In this document: positions 18,032 to 27,054 of the stretch, one piece after another
Position numbering within the stretch: position 1 is the stretch's first letter
How the letters are laid out: every line of letters starts with the position of its first letter
DNA from: Zhenpiania hominis
GTDB lineage: Bacteria; Bacillota; Clostridia; Peptostreptococcales; Anaerovoracaceae
DNA length: 64,000 bases
Assembly (NCBI RefSeq): GCF_014333425.1
Contig: NZ_JACRYT010000013.1
Location: 1 to 64,000 of the forward strand
Reading direction: 5' to 3'
Notes under the pieces: model-generated
What the model was told of the DNA's origin: nothing
What the model saw: the letters and a program-made list of their open reading frames with translations, nothing else
Databases searched by the model: none
Made by a program: the position numbers and the translations under genes

Positions 18032-18037
18032 GCTGCA

Positions 18038-18718
18038 TCACTCCCTGCTTCCAAGTTTATATCCCATGCCCCGCTTTGTCTCGATAAGATCGCCTGCTCC
18101 GATCCCGGCAAGCTTTGCCCGGATACGCGTCATGTTGACACTAAGAGTATTATCGTCAATAAAAATCTGATTGTCCCACAGGTATTCGATGAGATCCGCT
18201 CTGGAAACCACCTCTCCCGGATGAAGAAACAAAGCGTTGAGAATCCGAAATTCATTTTTAGAAAGCTCAGCTTCCCTGCCATTTTTACGGATGCTGCAGG
18301 ACAGCAAATCCAGCGTAACATCCCGATACGTAAGAGTCCTCTCCTCTTCTGCCGGCGCGCCGCTTCGTTTCAGCACCGCCGCGATCCTGGCAAGAAGAAT
18401 AGGCGCCTGATAGGGTTTTGAAATATAATCGTCACCGCCTCCTGTGATACATTCCAGTTCGTCCATGGAAGTGTTCCTGCTGGTGACAAAAATCACCGGC
18501 ACGTCGGAAGTATTTCGCAGCTTCCTGCAGACCTGAATTCCGTTTTCCCCCGGAAGATTCACATCCAGCAGCACCAGATCCGGCGATTCCCGCAGAATCT
18601 GCCCGGCAGGATCTTCAAAGCTCTGGGGGCACACCGGCTCATAAAGCGCATTCTTCAGAAGGACTTCCAGTTCCTCCCGAATCGCCGGATCATCTTCAAT
18701 TACCATAATTTTGTACAT
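18038..18718 (-). CDS. OmpR-family response regulator (BceR-like)
   Basis: 226 residues from ATG 18718 with GGGAGGG upstream. The receiver domain has the acidic pair IEDD, the phospho-acceptor Asp in LVLLDVNLPGENG and the conserved Lys in DYISKPYQAP. The C-terminus is an OmpR winged helix (LSKNEFRILNALFLHPGEVV, ending in TKRGMGYKL). It is the first gene of the sensing module with the adjacent kinase and is expected to control the transporter genes. An upstream extension to 18811 is open but lacks a start site. Confidence 0.92.
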   Translation of the reverse strand: MYKIMVIEDDPAIREELEVLLKNALYEPVCPQSFEDPAGQILRESPDLVLLDVNLPGENGIQVCRKLRNTSDVPVIFVTSRNTSMDELECITGGGDDYISKPYQAPILLARIAAVLKRSGAPAEEERTLTYRDVTLDLLSCSIRKNGREAELSKNEFRILNALFLHPGEVVSRADLIEYLWDNQIFIDDNTLSVNMTRIRAKLAGIGAGDLIETKRGMGYKLGSRE

Positions 18719-18803
18719 CTTTTCCCTCCCTTTTCCTGCACCTACCATACCACAGATTTTCCCCAGGGACAAGATAAAGCGGCAGAGCGGATGGACCGCG
18801 GCC

Positions 18804-18846
18804 GCGGGCAAACATCATACCGTTTCCCGCTGCCGTGTTTGCCCGC
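18804..18846. repeat. Inverted repeat built on GCGGGCAAACA
   Basis: GCGGGCAAACA (18804-18814) and TGTTTGCCCGC (18836-18846) are perfect inverted arms around a 21-base centre. The 13-mer GCGGGCAAACATC at 18804 also occurs twice as a direct repeat at about 11293 and 11324. It may be a small dispersed extragenic repeat. Confidence 0.5.
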
Positions 18847-18848
18847 AG

Positions 18849-18879
18849 AAAAAAGCCTGACCGTTTTTCCGATCAGGCT
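18849..18879 (-). terminator. Terminator of the amino-acid ABC transporter operon
   Basis: On the minus strand AGCCTGA pairs with TCAGGCT around a short loop and is followed by six T. It lies 67 bases after the ATPase stop. A second GC-rich hairpin (GGCCGCC arms, about 18911-18938) lies between the two. Confidence 0.85.
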
Positions 18880-18945
18880 CTGCTAACAGACTTCGTCTCC
18901 AGATGAAAAGCGGGCCGCCACTGTACAATAGCGGCGGCCAATCTA

Positions 18946-19668
18946 CTATAAAACTTTACTGAGAAAGCTCTTTGTCCGCTCGTTCCGCGGGGAATCAAAC
19001 AGTTCCGCCGGGGTTCCCTGCTCCATGATAATTCCCTGGTCCATGAAGAACACCCGATCCGCCACTTCTTTGGCGAATCCCATCTCATGGGTTACAATCA
19101 CCATGGTCATTCCCTTTTCCGCCAGATCCTTCATTACGGCAAGCACTTCTCCAACCATTTCCGGGTCCAGCGCCGAGGTCGGCTCATCAAACAGCATCAC
19201 TTCCGGATCCATGGCAAGAGCCCGGGCGATGGCGACTCTCTGTTTCTGTCCGCCGGACAGGGCCCTCGGGTAAGCAAGGGCTTTATCTTCAAGGCCTACC
19301 GTTTTTAACAAGTCTTTTGCCTTTGCTTCCGCGGCTTCTTTTGACATGCCTTTTACCTTAATGGGCGCCAGAGTCAGGTTGTCCAGCACGGTCATATGTG
19401 GAAACAGGTTAAAGCTCTGAAATACCATTCCCAGCTTTTCCCGCACCTTGTCGATGTCCACATCCGGCCGATTGATCTGTTCTCCGTCCAGATACACTTC
19501 CCCGCCTGTAGGCTCTTCCAGCAGGTTCAGGCAGCGCAGAAAGGTACTTTTTCCCGATCCCGACGGTCCGATTACGCAGACCACTTCCTGTTCCTTGATT
19601 TCCTCGGAAATTCCCTTCAGCACTTCCAGTTTGCCAAAGGATTTTCTCAAATCTTTTACCTTAATCAC
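18946..19668 (-). CDS. glnQ: Polar amino-acid ABC transporter ATPase (GlnQ-type)
   Basis: 240 residues from GTG 19668 (GGAGG upstream; overlaps the permease stop by 8 bases). All ABC motifs are present: [12 protein letters not shown] (Walker A), [14 protein letters not shown] (Q-loop), [17 protein letters not shown] (signature), [13 protein letters not shown] (Walker B) and [10 protein letters not shown] (H-loop). It powers uptake of a polar amino acid such as glutamine; the exact substrate cannot be read from sequence. Last gene of the substrate-binding/permease/ATPase operon. Confidence 0.93.
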   Translation of the reverse strand: MIKVKDLRKSFGKLEVLKGISEEIKEQEVVCVIGPSGSGKSTFLRCLNLLEEPTGGEVYLDGEQINRPDVDIDKVREKLGMVFQSFNLFPHMTVLDNLTLAPIKVKGMSKEAAEAKAKDLLKTVGLEDKALAYPRALSGGQKQRVAIARALAMDPEVMLFDEPTSALDPEMVGEVLAVMKDLAEKGMTMVIVTHEMGFAKEVADRVFFMDQGIIMEQGTPAELFDSPRNERTKSFLSKVL

Positions 19669-20329
19669 CCTGCGCCATCCTCCTTTCCAGATACGCCACA
19701 ATCCGCGACAGAGTAAGCGTCATAATCAGATAGATTACCGCCACTCCGATATATGCCTGAAAGGACAAAAAGGACTGGGAAGCCCATAGCTGTCCCCGCC
19801 TTGTAATTTCCACAATTCCCGCTACAGACAGAATCGCTGTTTCTTTTATTAGCGCGATAAACTCGTTTCCAAGAGCCGGAACGATGATTTTAAACGCCTG
19901 AGGAATGATGATATAACGCATGGTCTGGGCGCTGCTCATCCCCAGGGAACGGGCCGCCTCGGTCTGTCCGATATCAACCGCCTGAAGCCCGCTGCGGATG
20001 ATTTCCGCCATATAGGCAGAGCTGTTGACGCCGCAGGCAATAAAACCAATCAGAATTTTAATTTCCCAGTGAAAGGATACGCCAAACCACTCGCTGATAA
20101 TCTGCGGGATTCCGTACGCCAGAATCAATACCTGCACCAGCAGCGGCGTACCTCTCAGGATGTCCACGTAAATCGTCGCGATTCCCCGCAGAATTTTAAA
20201 CCGGGACATTTTCGCCATAGCCACCAGAAGTCCCAGTATCAGTCCGATAAACACCGCTACCAGTGAAATCAGCAGGGTGGTCGGCGCGCCTTTTGCCGCT
20301 ACGATGACTCCTTGTAAATATTCCTGCAC
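19661..20329 (-). CDS. glnP: Polar amino-acid ABC transporter permease (GlnP-type)
   Basis: 222 residues from GTG 20329 with AGGAGG 7 bases upstream. It is a HisM/GlnP-type inner-membrane component with about five helices and the EAA loop ([21 protein letters not shown]) that docks on the ATPase. [21 protein letters not shown] is typical of the family. It lies between the substrate-binding protein and ATPase genes. Confidence 0.93.
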   Translation of the reverse strand: MQEYLQGVIVAAKGAPTTLLISLVAVFIGLILGLLVAMAKMSRFKILRGIATIYVDILRGTPLLVQVLILAYGIPQIISEWFGVSFHWEIKILIGFIACGVNSSAYMAEIIRSGLQAVDIGQTEAARSLGMSSAQTMRYIIIPQAFKIIVPALGNEFIALIKETAILSVAGIVEITRRGQLWASQSFLSFQAYIGVAVIYLIMTLTLSRIVAYLERRMAQGD

Positions 20330-20354
20330 CTTATCTCCTCCTGACAAGAATCAA

Positions 20355-20380
20355 CCTTTGACCGCCTGCGCGGCCAAAGG
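20355..20380 (-). promoter_or_regulatory. Intercistronic hairpin between glnH and glnP
   Basis: CCTTTGACCGC (20355-20365) and GCGGCCAAAGG (20370-20380) pair with one mismatch. There is no T-run after it. Such hairpins between a binding-protein gene and its permease commonly protect the upstream mRNA and raise binding-protein yield; that role is inferred here. Confidence 0.5.
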
Positions 20381-20405
20381 TCTCCTAACAATCCTATTGT
20401 ATCTC

Positions 20406-21197
20406 TTATTTATTGAACCATTCATCAACCAGTTTGTCGAACGTGCCGTCTTCCTTGATATTGGCAAGGCCCGCGTTGATCTTCTCAAGAAGCTCCGTAT
20501 TGCCCTTCTGAACCGCGAATCCGTAGTTTTCCGCGTTCAGAGGTTCGCCGACCATCTTGATTTTATCCGGCTGTTTTTTCATATACGCTTCGGTTACCGG
20601 CTTATCGTTGATCACCGCCTGCACATCTCCGTTAAGAAGCTGCATCATCGCGGTATCAAGTCCGTCCAGAATAACAGCCTCCGCGATTTTCCCCTCATCA
20701 GCCAGCTCCTGTGTTTTTGTAGCTCCTGTGGTTCCGGTCTGAGCTGCGACTTTCATGTCCGGCGTCAAATCGTCCACGCTCTTGATGGTATTGTTGTCTT
20801 CTGTAACCGCAACCATCAGCTTGGATTCATAGTAAGCGTCGCTGAAATCCACCTGCTTTTGCCTTTCCGGATCGTCCTTGTTCATTCCGGCGGCGATAAT
20901 ATCAATGTTTCCCGCCTTCAATGCCGGCACCAGCCCGTCAAAGGTCAGGTTTTCAAAGGTCACTTCAAATCCCTGATCTTCACCGATGGCTTTAATCAGA
21001 TCCATATCCAGGCCGACAATATTCTGTTCTTCGTCCGTTGTGTCAAACGGTGGGAATGTCGGCTCTGTTCCTACCTTGTAGGTCACTTTCTCCGAATCGC
21101 CGGATGTGTTTTCTTCGCTGTCTCCGCCGCCGCAGGCCGCCAGTGAAAAGGCCAGCGCCACGATAAGCAGGACCGCAATGATACTCTTCTTTTTCAT
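20406..21197 (-). CDS. glnH: Amino-acid ABC transporter substrate-binding lipoprotein
   Basis: 263 residues with a lipoprotein signal (hydrophobic core, then SLAACGGG; Cys is the lipidation site) and a family 3 periplasmic-binding fold (VGTEPTFPPFD, then GLDMDLIKAI, then DIIAAGMNKDDPERQK). It captures a polar amino acid outside the membrane and delivers it to the permease. First gene of the operon, behind a near-consensus promoter; GAGGGAG precedes ATG 21197. Confidence 0.93.
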   Translation of the reverse strand: MKKKSIIAVLLIVALAFSLAACGGGDSEENTSGDSEKVTYKVGTEPTFPPFDTTDEEQNIVGLDMDLIKAIGEDQGFEVTFENLTFDGLVPALKAGNIDIIAAGMNKDDPERQKQVDFSDAYYESKLMVAVTEDNNTIKSVDDLTPDMKVAAQTGTTGATKTQELADEGKIAEAVILDGLDTAMMQLLNGDVQAVINDKPVTEAYMKKQPDKIKMVGEPLNAENYGFAVQKGNTELLEKINAGLANIKEDGTFDKLVDEWFNK

Positions 21198-21234
21198 TTT
21201 TCTTTCTCCCTCTTAAATAAGTGTCGGTTTAATA

Positions 21235-21263
21235 ATTATACGACGCATACAAAAAACATGCAA
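21235..21263 (-). promoter_or_regulatory. Near-consensus promoter of the amino-acid ABC operon
   Basis: On the minus strand TTGCAT (21258-21263), a 17-base spacer and TATAAT (21235-21240), 37 bases before the glnH start. Five of six -35 bases match the vegetative consensus, and the -10 is perfect. Confidence 0.75.
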
Positions 21264-21340
21264 GAGTAAAGTATCTATTCAACAAAATAAAAAGTGAAAA
21301 TGACGAGAGGAGTATCAATCGCCCGAATACCGTCACTCAT

Positions 21341-21691
21341 TCAGAGAAAAAACCTGTTCCAGCCATTTTCCGTAATCTCCGATCCATCCGCCGTCACCGC
21401 CGAATCCGTGGGGCCAGTCCTGTAAAACGATCCGCTTAGAAGACCGCTGCCATAATCGTATGCCTCCGGAAAATCCTCCGGAGTAGCCAGAGTGTCTTCG
21501 GATGTTCCGTCTCTTACTTCCGATTCTTCCCGCAGCTGTGCGGTATTCCCTTCTTGATTTTGCTGTGTACGCATTGTTTCCTCACTTATTTTTTCTTGAG
21601 AATCCGCGCCGCTTTCTGACTGCGCGGAACAGCCGGAAAAAAGCAATATTGCCAGCGCGAACAGAATCCCGATTTTTTGATACCTTCGCAT
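21341..21691 (-). CDS. Small lipoprotein of unknown function
   Basis: 116 residues. It has a lipoprotein signal (ILFALAILLFSGC, Cys lipidated) followed by a Ser/Glu/Gln-rich, probably disordered region and no recognised domain. AAAGGAG precedes ATG 21691. It stands alone between the amino-acid transporter and the divergent GH18 gene. Confidence 0.65.
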   Translation of the reverse strand: MRRYQKIGILFALAILLFSGCSAQSESGADSQEKISEETMRTQQNQEGNTAQLREESEVRDGTSEDTLATPEDFPEAYDYGSGLLSGSFYRTGPTDSAVTADGSEITENGWNRFFL

Positions 21692-21867
21692 GTTTTTTCT
21701 CCTTTACCTATCGCTATTGTAAGATAGTTTCAAGGGAAAGTACAATGCAGGTTATGAAATCTGCTATAAGTGAAAATTCTAGTAACCCCGACGCGTTGCG
21801 AGTTTCATAAATACAAAGAGATAAACCACTGTCCGAAAACATAAGCTAGATCTGGAGGTGGTTTTAT

Positions 21868-22860
21868 ATGGCAGAAAAAAAGCAACAGGAGACAATCCTG
21901 GTAAACGGATACGCATATCCTACAATTTCCCGGGAAACTCTGGACGCGTGGCTTGTAGATCTGACGTTTGTCTCCGCGTTTAGTTATGGTTTTACTGCGG
22001 ACGGACAGCTCATCATTCTTGATGATGAAAATATTACAGAACCTGCAAAAGCAGCGGGAGTGGAGCCTTTAATGGTGCTTACGCCTCTGGACAGGCAGGG
22101 CGCGTTCAACAACCAGTTAGCGAAAAGCCTTCTGGAAAACCCGCAGGCGCAGGAAACCCTGATCGCTCAGATCTCGGAAAACATTCGCGGGAAAGGTTTA
22201 TTTGGCGTAGATTTTGATTTTGAATATGTATTTGCGGAAAATCGGGATCAATATACAGATCTTGTAAGACGAGCAAGAATAAAGCTAAATGAAGAGGGAT
22301 ATCTTGTAACCGTGACCCTTGCCCCGAAAACTTCCGCGGATCAGAAAGGCCTTTTATACCAGGGACATGATTATCGGGGAATGGGGCAGGCGGCCAATTT
22401 TGTTCTTTTAATGACATATGAATGGGGATATACCTATGGTCCGCCGATGGCCGTAGCACCGCTGAACCAAGTGCGGCAGGTTATCGAATACGGAGTTACG
22501 GAAATTCCTCCCGATCAAATTTTAATGGGAATTCCCAACTATGGTTACGACTGGAAGCTGCCGTTTATAAAAGGCGAGTCGCGGGCGGAAAAAATCTCAA
22601 ATGACGAAGCATTGGCAAGAGCCGCTTATTACGGAGTTGAAGTACAATTTGACGAGCTGGTGCAATCACCTTATTTTTATTACACAGATGAAAATGGAAT
22701 CGATCATGTCGTATGGTTTGAGGACGCGCGAAGCCTGCGCGCAAAGCTCGCCCTTGTATCTGAATTCGGGCTGGCCGGCGTCAGCTACTGGAACATTATG
22801 AATTTTTTTCAGACCGGATCAGAAGTTCTGCAGGGAATGTATACAGTGGCGAAGGTATAA
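21868..22860 (+). CDS. GH18-family hydrolase, YaaH/SleL-like without LysM
   Basis: 330 residues. The GH18 catalytic motif DxxDxDxE appears as GVDFDFEYV, with Asp115, Asp117 and Glu119 the catalytic set. LLMTYEWGYTYGPPMAVAPL and ILMGIPNYGYDWKLPF are typical of the spore cortex/coat hydrolases YaaH and SleL. No signal peptide or LysM repeat is present, so it may be made in the mother cell and built into the spore coat. GGAGGTGG precedes ATG 21868. The gene is flanked by a terminator hairpin on the right. Confidence 0.85.
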   Translation: MAEKKQQETILVNGYAYPTISRETLDAWLVDLTFVSAFSYGFTADGQLIILDDENITEPAKAAGVEPLMVLTPLDRQGAFNNQLAKSLLENPQAQETLIAQISENIRGKGLFGVDFDFEYVFAENRDQYTDLVRRARIKLNEEGYLVTVTLAPKTSADQKGLLYQGHDYRGMGQAANFVLLMTYEWGYTYGPPMAVAPLNQVRQVIEYGVTEIPPDQILMGIPNYGYDWKLPFIKGESRAEKISNDEALARAAYYGVEVQFDELVQSPYFYYTDENGIDHVVWFEDARSLRAKLALVSEFGLAGVSYWNIMNFFQTGSEVLQGMYTVAKV

Positions 22861-22880
22861 AGCTCATTTTAAAGGTTTTA

Positions 22881-22922
22881 TTTTCACCACTTAATACCCG
22901 TACATGTATTAAGTGGTGAAAA
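22881..22922. terminator. Strong bidirectional terminator hairpin
   Basis: TTTTCACCACTTAATAC and its perfect reverse complement GTATTAAGTGGTGAAAA flank an 8-base loop. It lies 20 bases after the GH18 stop and just before the end of the minus-strand ORF at 22935, so it can serve both strands. Confidence 0.8.
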
Positions 22923-22934
22923 TTCGCATCTGAC

Positions 22935-23332
22935 TTAATTTTCCCTGGAAATACCTGTATTGCCACTATCCGTTCCCAGTGCGTATTCCACAAAAAATCG
23001 CAGCCCTTCCGCCTGTTCTTCCAATGTCAGACAGACAAGAGCCAGACTCAGCATTCGCAGTTCCTTGGGAACTTCCTTATCTCTGAAAATCCGAAGGCAT
23101 TCTTCCATCAGCGACATTTTTTCAGCAAACCAGGCCTTAATTCCATGCACACCTGCCGTTCGTTTCCTTTCTCCGGTGGCACAAAAGACGAAGGTCCGCA
23201 GGTACTCCCGCTCTGAGGAACCGATGTTTCCTCATCGCTTCTTTTTTTATCAAAAGTATTCCAAAACTCCTGTACTTTTTTCCACTGTTCTTCTGTGAGC
23301 TTCATGATACAAATATCCTTTCGGATCCGCAA
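22935..23332 (-). pseudogene. Hypothetical protein in two overlapping frames (possible frameshift)
   Basis: The first frame begins MKLTEEQWKKVQEFWNTFDK and runs to 23108. A second, overlapping frame carries a helical segment (LRMLSLALVCLTLEEQAEGL) to 22935. Neither half matches a known family. A single frameshift near 23140-23190 would join them into a protein of about 120 residues. Two overlapping small genes with a GTG start at 23150 is the alternative. Confidence 0.35.
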
Positions 23333-23378
23333 ACTTTTTCACGGAGATCTGTTTGTCCGGAAAATTCACTCTTTCTTT

Positions 23379-25031
23379 TTACTTTACCCTTTTCCCGCTA
23401 CGGGAACTGTAACTGCTGTAAACTTTCTTGCCTTTTACTTTTTTATAGGCCCTTACTTTATAGTAATACCGCTTGCCGCGTTTTAAGCGCTTGTTTATGA
23501 ATTTAGAAGTTCTATGTCCAACGGTTTTGATCCGTTTATAGTTTCCTGACTTTTTCGCTGAACGGTAAACCTGATAGCCGGATACACCGGACACCTTTTT
23601 CCATCTTACCGTAATTTTCCGTTTTCCCGCAGTTGTCCGAACGCTTGATGGAGCTTTCGGCTTTGCCGATTCTGATGATGCGGAGGAAAACGGATAGACA
23701 GCGCTTCCGTTGTATGCCCGTACTTTATAATAATAGGTCTTTCCTGCTGTAAGGCCTTTATTCTTAAAACTGGTCGTGCCGGAACCAACGGTTTTTACTC
23801 TTTTATAGCTGCCGTTCTTTGAAGAGGCCCTGTAAATCTGATAGCCGGATACGCCGGAAATTTTATTCCATTTCACCTGAATCGTTTTATAATTATATCT
23901 GGCCGTACTGATTCGCGGAATCCTTCTTGCCATCTTGCTCAGATTGCTCAGTTCCGTCTTCGCCCCGCTCCGGTACAGATCCTTGGCGCTGAACAGAGAA
24001 TAGCCGCCGCAGCCGTAAGAACGGAGCAGGTTCAGCTGATCCGCCAGGTTGGTGGATTTTTTCTTCCAGCCCGGGTCATCGCTGTATTGAATTCCGATCC
24101 GGTAAGAGGCCAGTCCGATATACATATCCGTTCCGTTTTTATTCAGATTTTTCCAGGCTTTCAGACGGTCCGTATACATGGTCGTTTTTCCGCGGCTTCC
24201 CCACTGGTTCGTCCAGTAAATCTGCGGAATGATATAGTCGATATATCCGGAGGAAGACAGCCATTTGTCCACGTCCGCCCCTGCGGATCTGCAGTTTTCA
24301 ATATTTCCCTGGGGGCTGATTCCGAACACCGCGCCGCTGCCCGAGGACTTTACGGTACGGTATACGGATTTTACCATTTGATTGACATTAGAACGTTTTT
24401 TCGATGCGGAAGGATCTTGGCTTACTTTTAAAATTTTATCATTATCCCGATTCTTATAGCCTTTTTTAGCGTGATAAAAGTAATCGTCAAAATGAATTCC
24501 GTCTACATCATACGCCATCACTTCCCGAACAGCGGTTTCAATCCGCTTCGTGGAGCTTTCATAGGCCGGGTCCAGATAATAATCCATGCTGATCCGGTAA
24601 GGATTCATCCAGGCGTGAAGTTCCATGCCTTTGCTGTGCGCCAGCTCCACCATGATTTTCAGAGGATCAAAGGAATAGGTGTCTTTGGCTTTCTTTTTGG
24701 AAGAAGCTTTAGAGGTCAGAGAGGACATAGCTTTAAAAGTCGGACTTTTCCAGGCCGCGTCGTCAAAGGCCCTCACATGGAAGTAAACCGTATTGAGCTG
24801 ATTGGATTTTGCTTTATTCAGAAAAGCGGAAGCCTTTGCCCGAAAGGTTGATTCACGGTTGGTCTTCATCCCCAGAGAACTGAAGTCTACATAGGAAAGC
24901 CAGACAGCCCGCACCTCCTGACCGCCGCTTAACGCGCGCGCTTCCTCTGCCCTGTGAAAAGGAACGATCCCCAGGATACTGGTGATTCCAAAGATACATA
25001 CGGTAATCATGACTGCAATTCGTTTCTTCAT
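23379..25031 (-). CDS. Secreted GHL10 (DUF187)-type hydrolase with two FnIII domains
   Basis: About 550 residues from ATG 25031 (GAGGAG upstream; a GTG at 25055 overlapping the previous stop is possible). A signal peptide is followed by a GHL10/DUF187 TIM barrel (EVRAVWLSYVDF, YFHVRAFDD, ELHAWMNPYR, DGIHFDDYFYH, IPQIYWTNQWG). Two tandem FnIII repeats (about 390-470 and 475-555) share GYQIYR/GYQVYR and YYYKVRAY elements. Members such as YngK are thought to act on cell-wall or other glycans. It is the last gene of a six-gene operon and a paralogue of its neighbour, which lacks FnIII. Confidence 0.85.
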   Translation of the reverse strand: MKKRIAVMITVCIFGITSILGIVPFHRAEEARALSGGQEVRAVWLSYVDFSSLGMKTNRESTFRAKASAFLNKAKSNQLNTVYFHVRAFDDAAWKSPTFKAMSSLTSKASSKKKAKDTYSFDPLKIMVELAHSKGMELHAWMNPYRISMDYYLDPAYESSTKRIETAVREVMAYDVDGIHFDDYFYHAKKGYKNRDNDKILKVSQDPSASKKRSNVNQMVKSVYRTVKSSGSGAVFGISPQGNIENCRSAGADVDKWLSSSGYIDYIIPQIYWTNQWGSRGKTTMYTDRLKAWKNLNKNGTDMYIGLASYRIGIQYSDDPGWKKKSTNLADQLNLLRSYGCGGYSLFSAKDLYRSGAKTELSNLSKMARRIPRISTARYNYKTIQVKWNKISGVSGYQIYRASSKNGSYKRVKTVGSGTTSFKNKGLTAGKTYYYKVRAYNGSAVYPFSSASSESAKPKAPSSVRTTAGKRKITVRWKKVSGVSGYQVYRSAKKSGNYKRIKTVGHRTSKFINKRLKRGKRYYYKVRAYKKVKGKKVYSSYSSRSGKRVK

Positions 25032-25051
25032 AGTCTCCTCACACTTCTTGT

Positions 25052-26146
25052 TCACACTTGATTTCGATAGTTTTCTAACTCCTGCCGGGCGCCTTTCCGG
25101 TACAGATCCTTGGCGCTGAATAAAATATAGCCTTGGCAGCCTTCTTCTCTAAGTATTCGTAACTGCCTGGCAAGATTGTCATCTCGCTTTCCCCACCCGG
25201 GATCATCCGAAGCCTTTTCCCCTGCCCGGTAGAGGGCTAGTCCTATATAAAGCCGCACCTCTCGCTCATTCAGGGAAATCCACTCTTTCAGTGTGTCGCT
25301 GAACATCTTCTCCCGCCATGTGGCGCTGTGCTGATCCGTCCAGTATATCTGCGGCGCCAGGTAGTCCACATATCCTTCTTCCGACATCCAGGTTTTAATA
25401 TCCGCTCCGATCGATTCGCAGTATCCGGTGTTTCCGGCCGGGCTGATTCCAAACTGAATTTCCTCTCCGTATTCTTTCACCGTTTCGTAAACCGACCGCA
25501 CCATCCGGTTGACGTTTTTCATTTTTTCTTCCGCGGAAAGCTCCGCGTCTTCCGTGTAAAAATAGTCGTCAAAGTGAATTCCGTCCACCTCATAGTGATC
25601 CAGGATCTCTCTCACGCATGTAAGAATCTCTTCTGTGGATTCCGATGCGGCCGGATCGAGGATCTTCTTGTCAAAATCCGTATTCCGGTAAGGATTCAGC
25701 CAGGCGTGAAGCTGCATATTATGTTCATGGGCAAGTTCTGTCATAATTTCCAGCGGATCATAAGGGATTTCCTCCTCTTTGTCCCAGATATACCGGCTCA
25801 TGGGAAAGGTATCGGACGGATAGGAAGCGTCCCGAAATGCCCGTACATGAAAAAACACCGTATTGACGGAGTTTTTCTCCGCCCGCCTGAAAAATTTTTC
25901 CGCGTTTTCCCGGAACTTATCTTCGCTCTTATTATACAGTCCCACTTCCTTAAAGTCCACATAGGCAAGCCAGATTCCCCGGACTTCTTCCCCGATTTCC
26001 ACCCGGGAATTCTGATTCTGATAAAGCAGCATCCCTGCCGCAAATCCCGCGAAAACCAGCAGTGCTAAAGCTGCGGCCTGTATCTTCCGTTTTCTGCGGC
26101 GAAGCTGCTTTGAGCCGCTCCTTCTCTTTCGCCCTTTTTTCTTCAT
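25052..26146 (-). CDS. GHL10 (DUF187)-type hydrolase with N-terminal anchor
   Basis: 364 residues. A very basic N-terminus (about 22 residues) and one hydrophobic helix suggest a signal anchor. The barrel repeats the motifs of the next gene (EVRGIWLAYVDF, FFHVRAFRDAS, LHAWLNPYRN, DGIHFDDYFY, APQIYWTDQHS), ending without FnIII. The start ATG overlaps the dehydrogenase stop (ATGA), and its own stop overlaps the possible GTG start of the paralogue. This pair probably arose by tandem duplication. Confidence 0.85.
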   Translation of the reverse strand: MKKKGRKRRSGSKQLRRRKRKIQAAALALLVFAGFAAGMLLYQNQNSRVEIGEEVRGIWLAYVDFKEVGLYNKSEDKFRENAEKFFRRAEKNSVNTVFFHVRAFRDASYPSDTFPMSRYIWDKEEEIPYDPLEIMTELAHEHNMQLHAWLNPYRNTDFDKKILDPAASESTEEILTCVREILDHYEVDGIHFDDYFYTEDAELSAEEKMKNVNRMVRSVYETVKEYGEEIQFGISPAGNTGYCESIGADIKTWMSEEGYVDYLAPQIYWTDQHSATWREKMFSDTLKEWISLNEREVRLYIGLALYRAGEKASDDPGWGKRDDNLARQLRILREEGCQGYILFSAKDLYRKGARQELENYRNQV

Positions 26147-27054
26147 ACCAGCCGATTCCGCCTTTCTCCCTTCAGAAAGCTTTCCAGATTCGCCCCACAG
26201 GTGTCTACAACCGTTTTTCTGGTTTCATAGGGGGTGAATGCCACATGGGGCGTAATCCAGCAGTTTTCCAGTCCAATCAGAGGGTTTGCCTCTTCAGGCG
26301 GTTCCGGTTCCATTACATCCAGGCCGGCGGCGGTCAGTTTTCCCGAAGTCAGAGCCTCCGCCAGAGCCCCCGCGTCCACCAGACCGCCCCGGGCGGTATT
26401 CAGAAGGATCGCGCCGTCCTTCATATTTTCGATAAAGCTTTTATCCACCAGATGCCTGGTTTCCGGCGTCAGCGGACAGTGGAGGGATACCACATCCGAT
26501 TCCACCGTTTCCTGAGGGGAACGGCTGTAGATATTTACTTTCATACCAAACGCTCCCGCAAGTTCCGCCACCTTTTTCCCGATATTTCCATATCCTACGA
26601 TTCCCATGGATTTTCCGGAAAGCAGGGTCAGGGGCGCGGTTTCCCGGAGCGTCTCTTTACAGGAACTCCAGTCCCCGGAAAAGACGCCCTGCCGGTACGC
26701 TTCCACCCGGTTGGTAATGGAAAGCAGCAGAGCCACTGTATGCTGCGCCACCGCGTCCGTGGAGTAGGCGGGTACGTTGGTCACCGCGATTCCCAGCCGC
26801 GCGGCAGCCTGCAGATCCACATGGTTATATCCCGTTGCCGCGATTCCGATAAACTTCAGCGACGGGCTGCGCTCCATCTCCTTTCTTCCCAGCGGCACGG
26901 AGTCAAGGAACACCGCTTCCGCTCCGTGAAGCCTATCTGTGATTTCTTCTTCTGACGTTCTCTTGTAATCCTTGAACTCTCCCAGTTTTTCAATCGGCTC
27001 CCAGGAAATATCACCCGGATTCACCTCTGAACTGTCTAAAAACACAATTTTCAT
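26143..27054 (-). CDS. D-isomer-specific 2-hydroxyacid dehydrogenase
   Basis: 303 residues, slightly short for the family. The Rossmann motif GIVGYGNIGKKVAEL binds NAD(P). The catalytic trio is in place: Arg in ILLNTARGGLVDAGAL, Glu in LDVMEPEPPEEANPL and His in WITPHVAFT. It most resembles glycerate/hydroxypyruvate reductases, but substrate cannot be fixed from sequence. The start directly follows the M16 peptidase stop; the stop overlaps the next gene. Confidence 0.9.
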   Translation of the reverse strand: MKIVFLDSSEVNPGDISWEPIEKLGEFKDYKRTSEEEITDRLHGAEAVFLDSVPLGRKEMERSPSLKFIGIAATGYNHVDLQAAARLGIAVTNVPAYSTDAVAQHTVALLLSITNRVEAYRQGVFSGDWSSCKETLRETAPLTLLSGKSMGIVGYGNIGKKVAELAGAFGMKVNIYSRSPQETVESDVVSLHCPLTPETRHLVDKSFIENMKDGAILLNTARGGLVDAGALAEALTSGKLTAAGLDVMEPEPPEEANPLIGLENCWITPHVAFTPYETRKTVVDTCGANLESFLKGERRNRLV

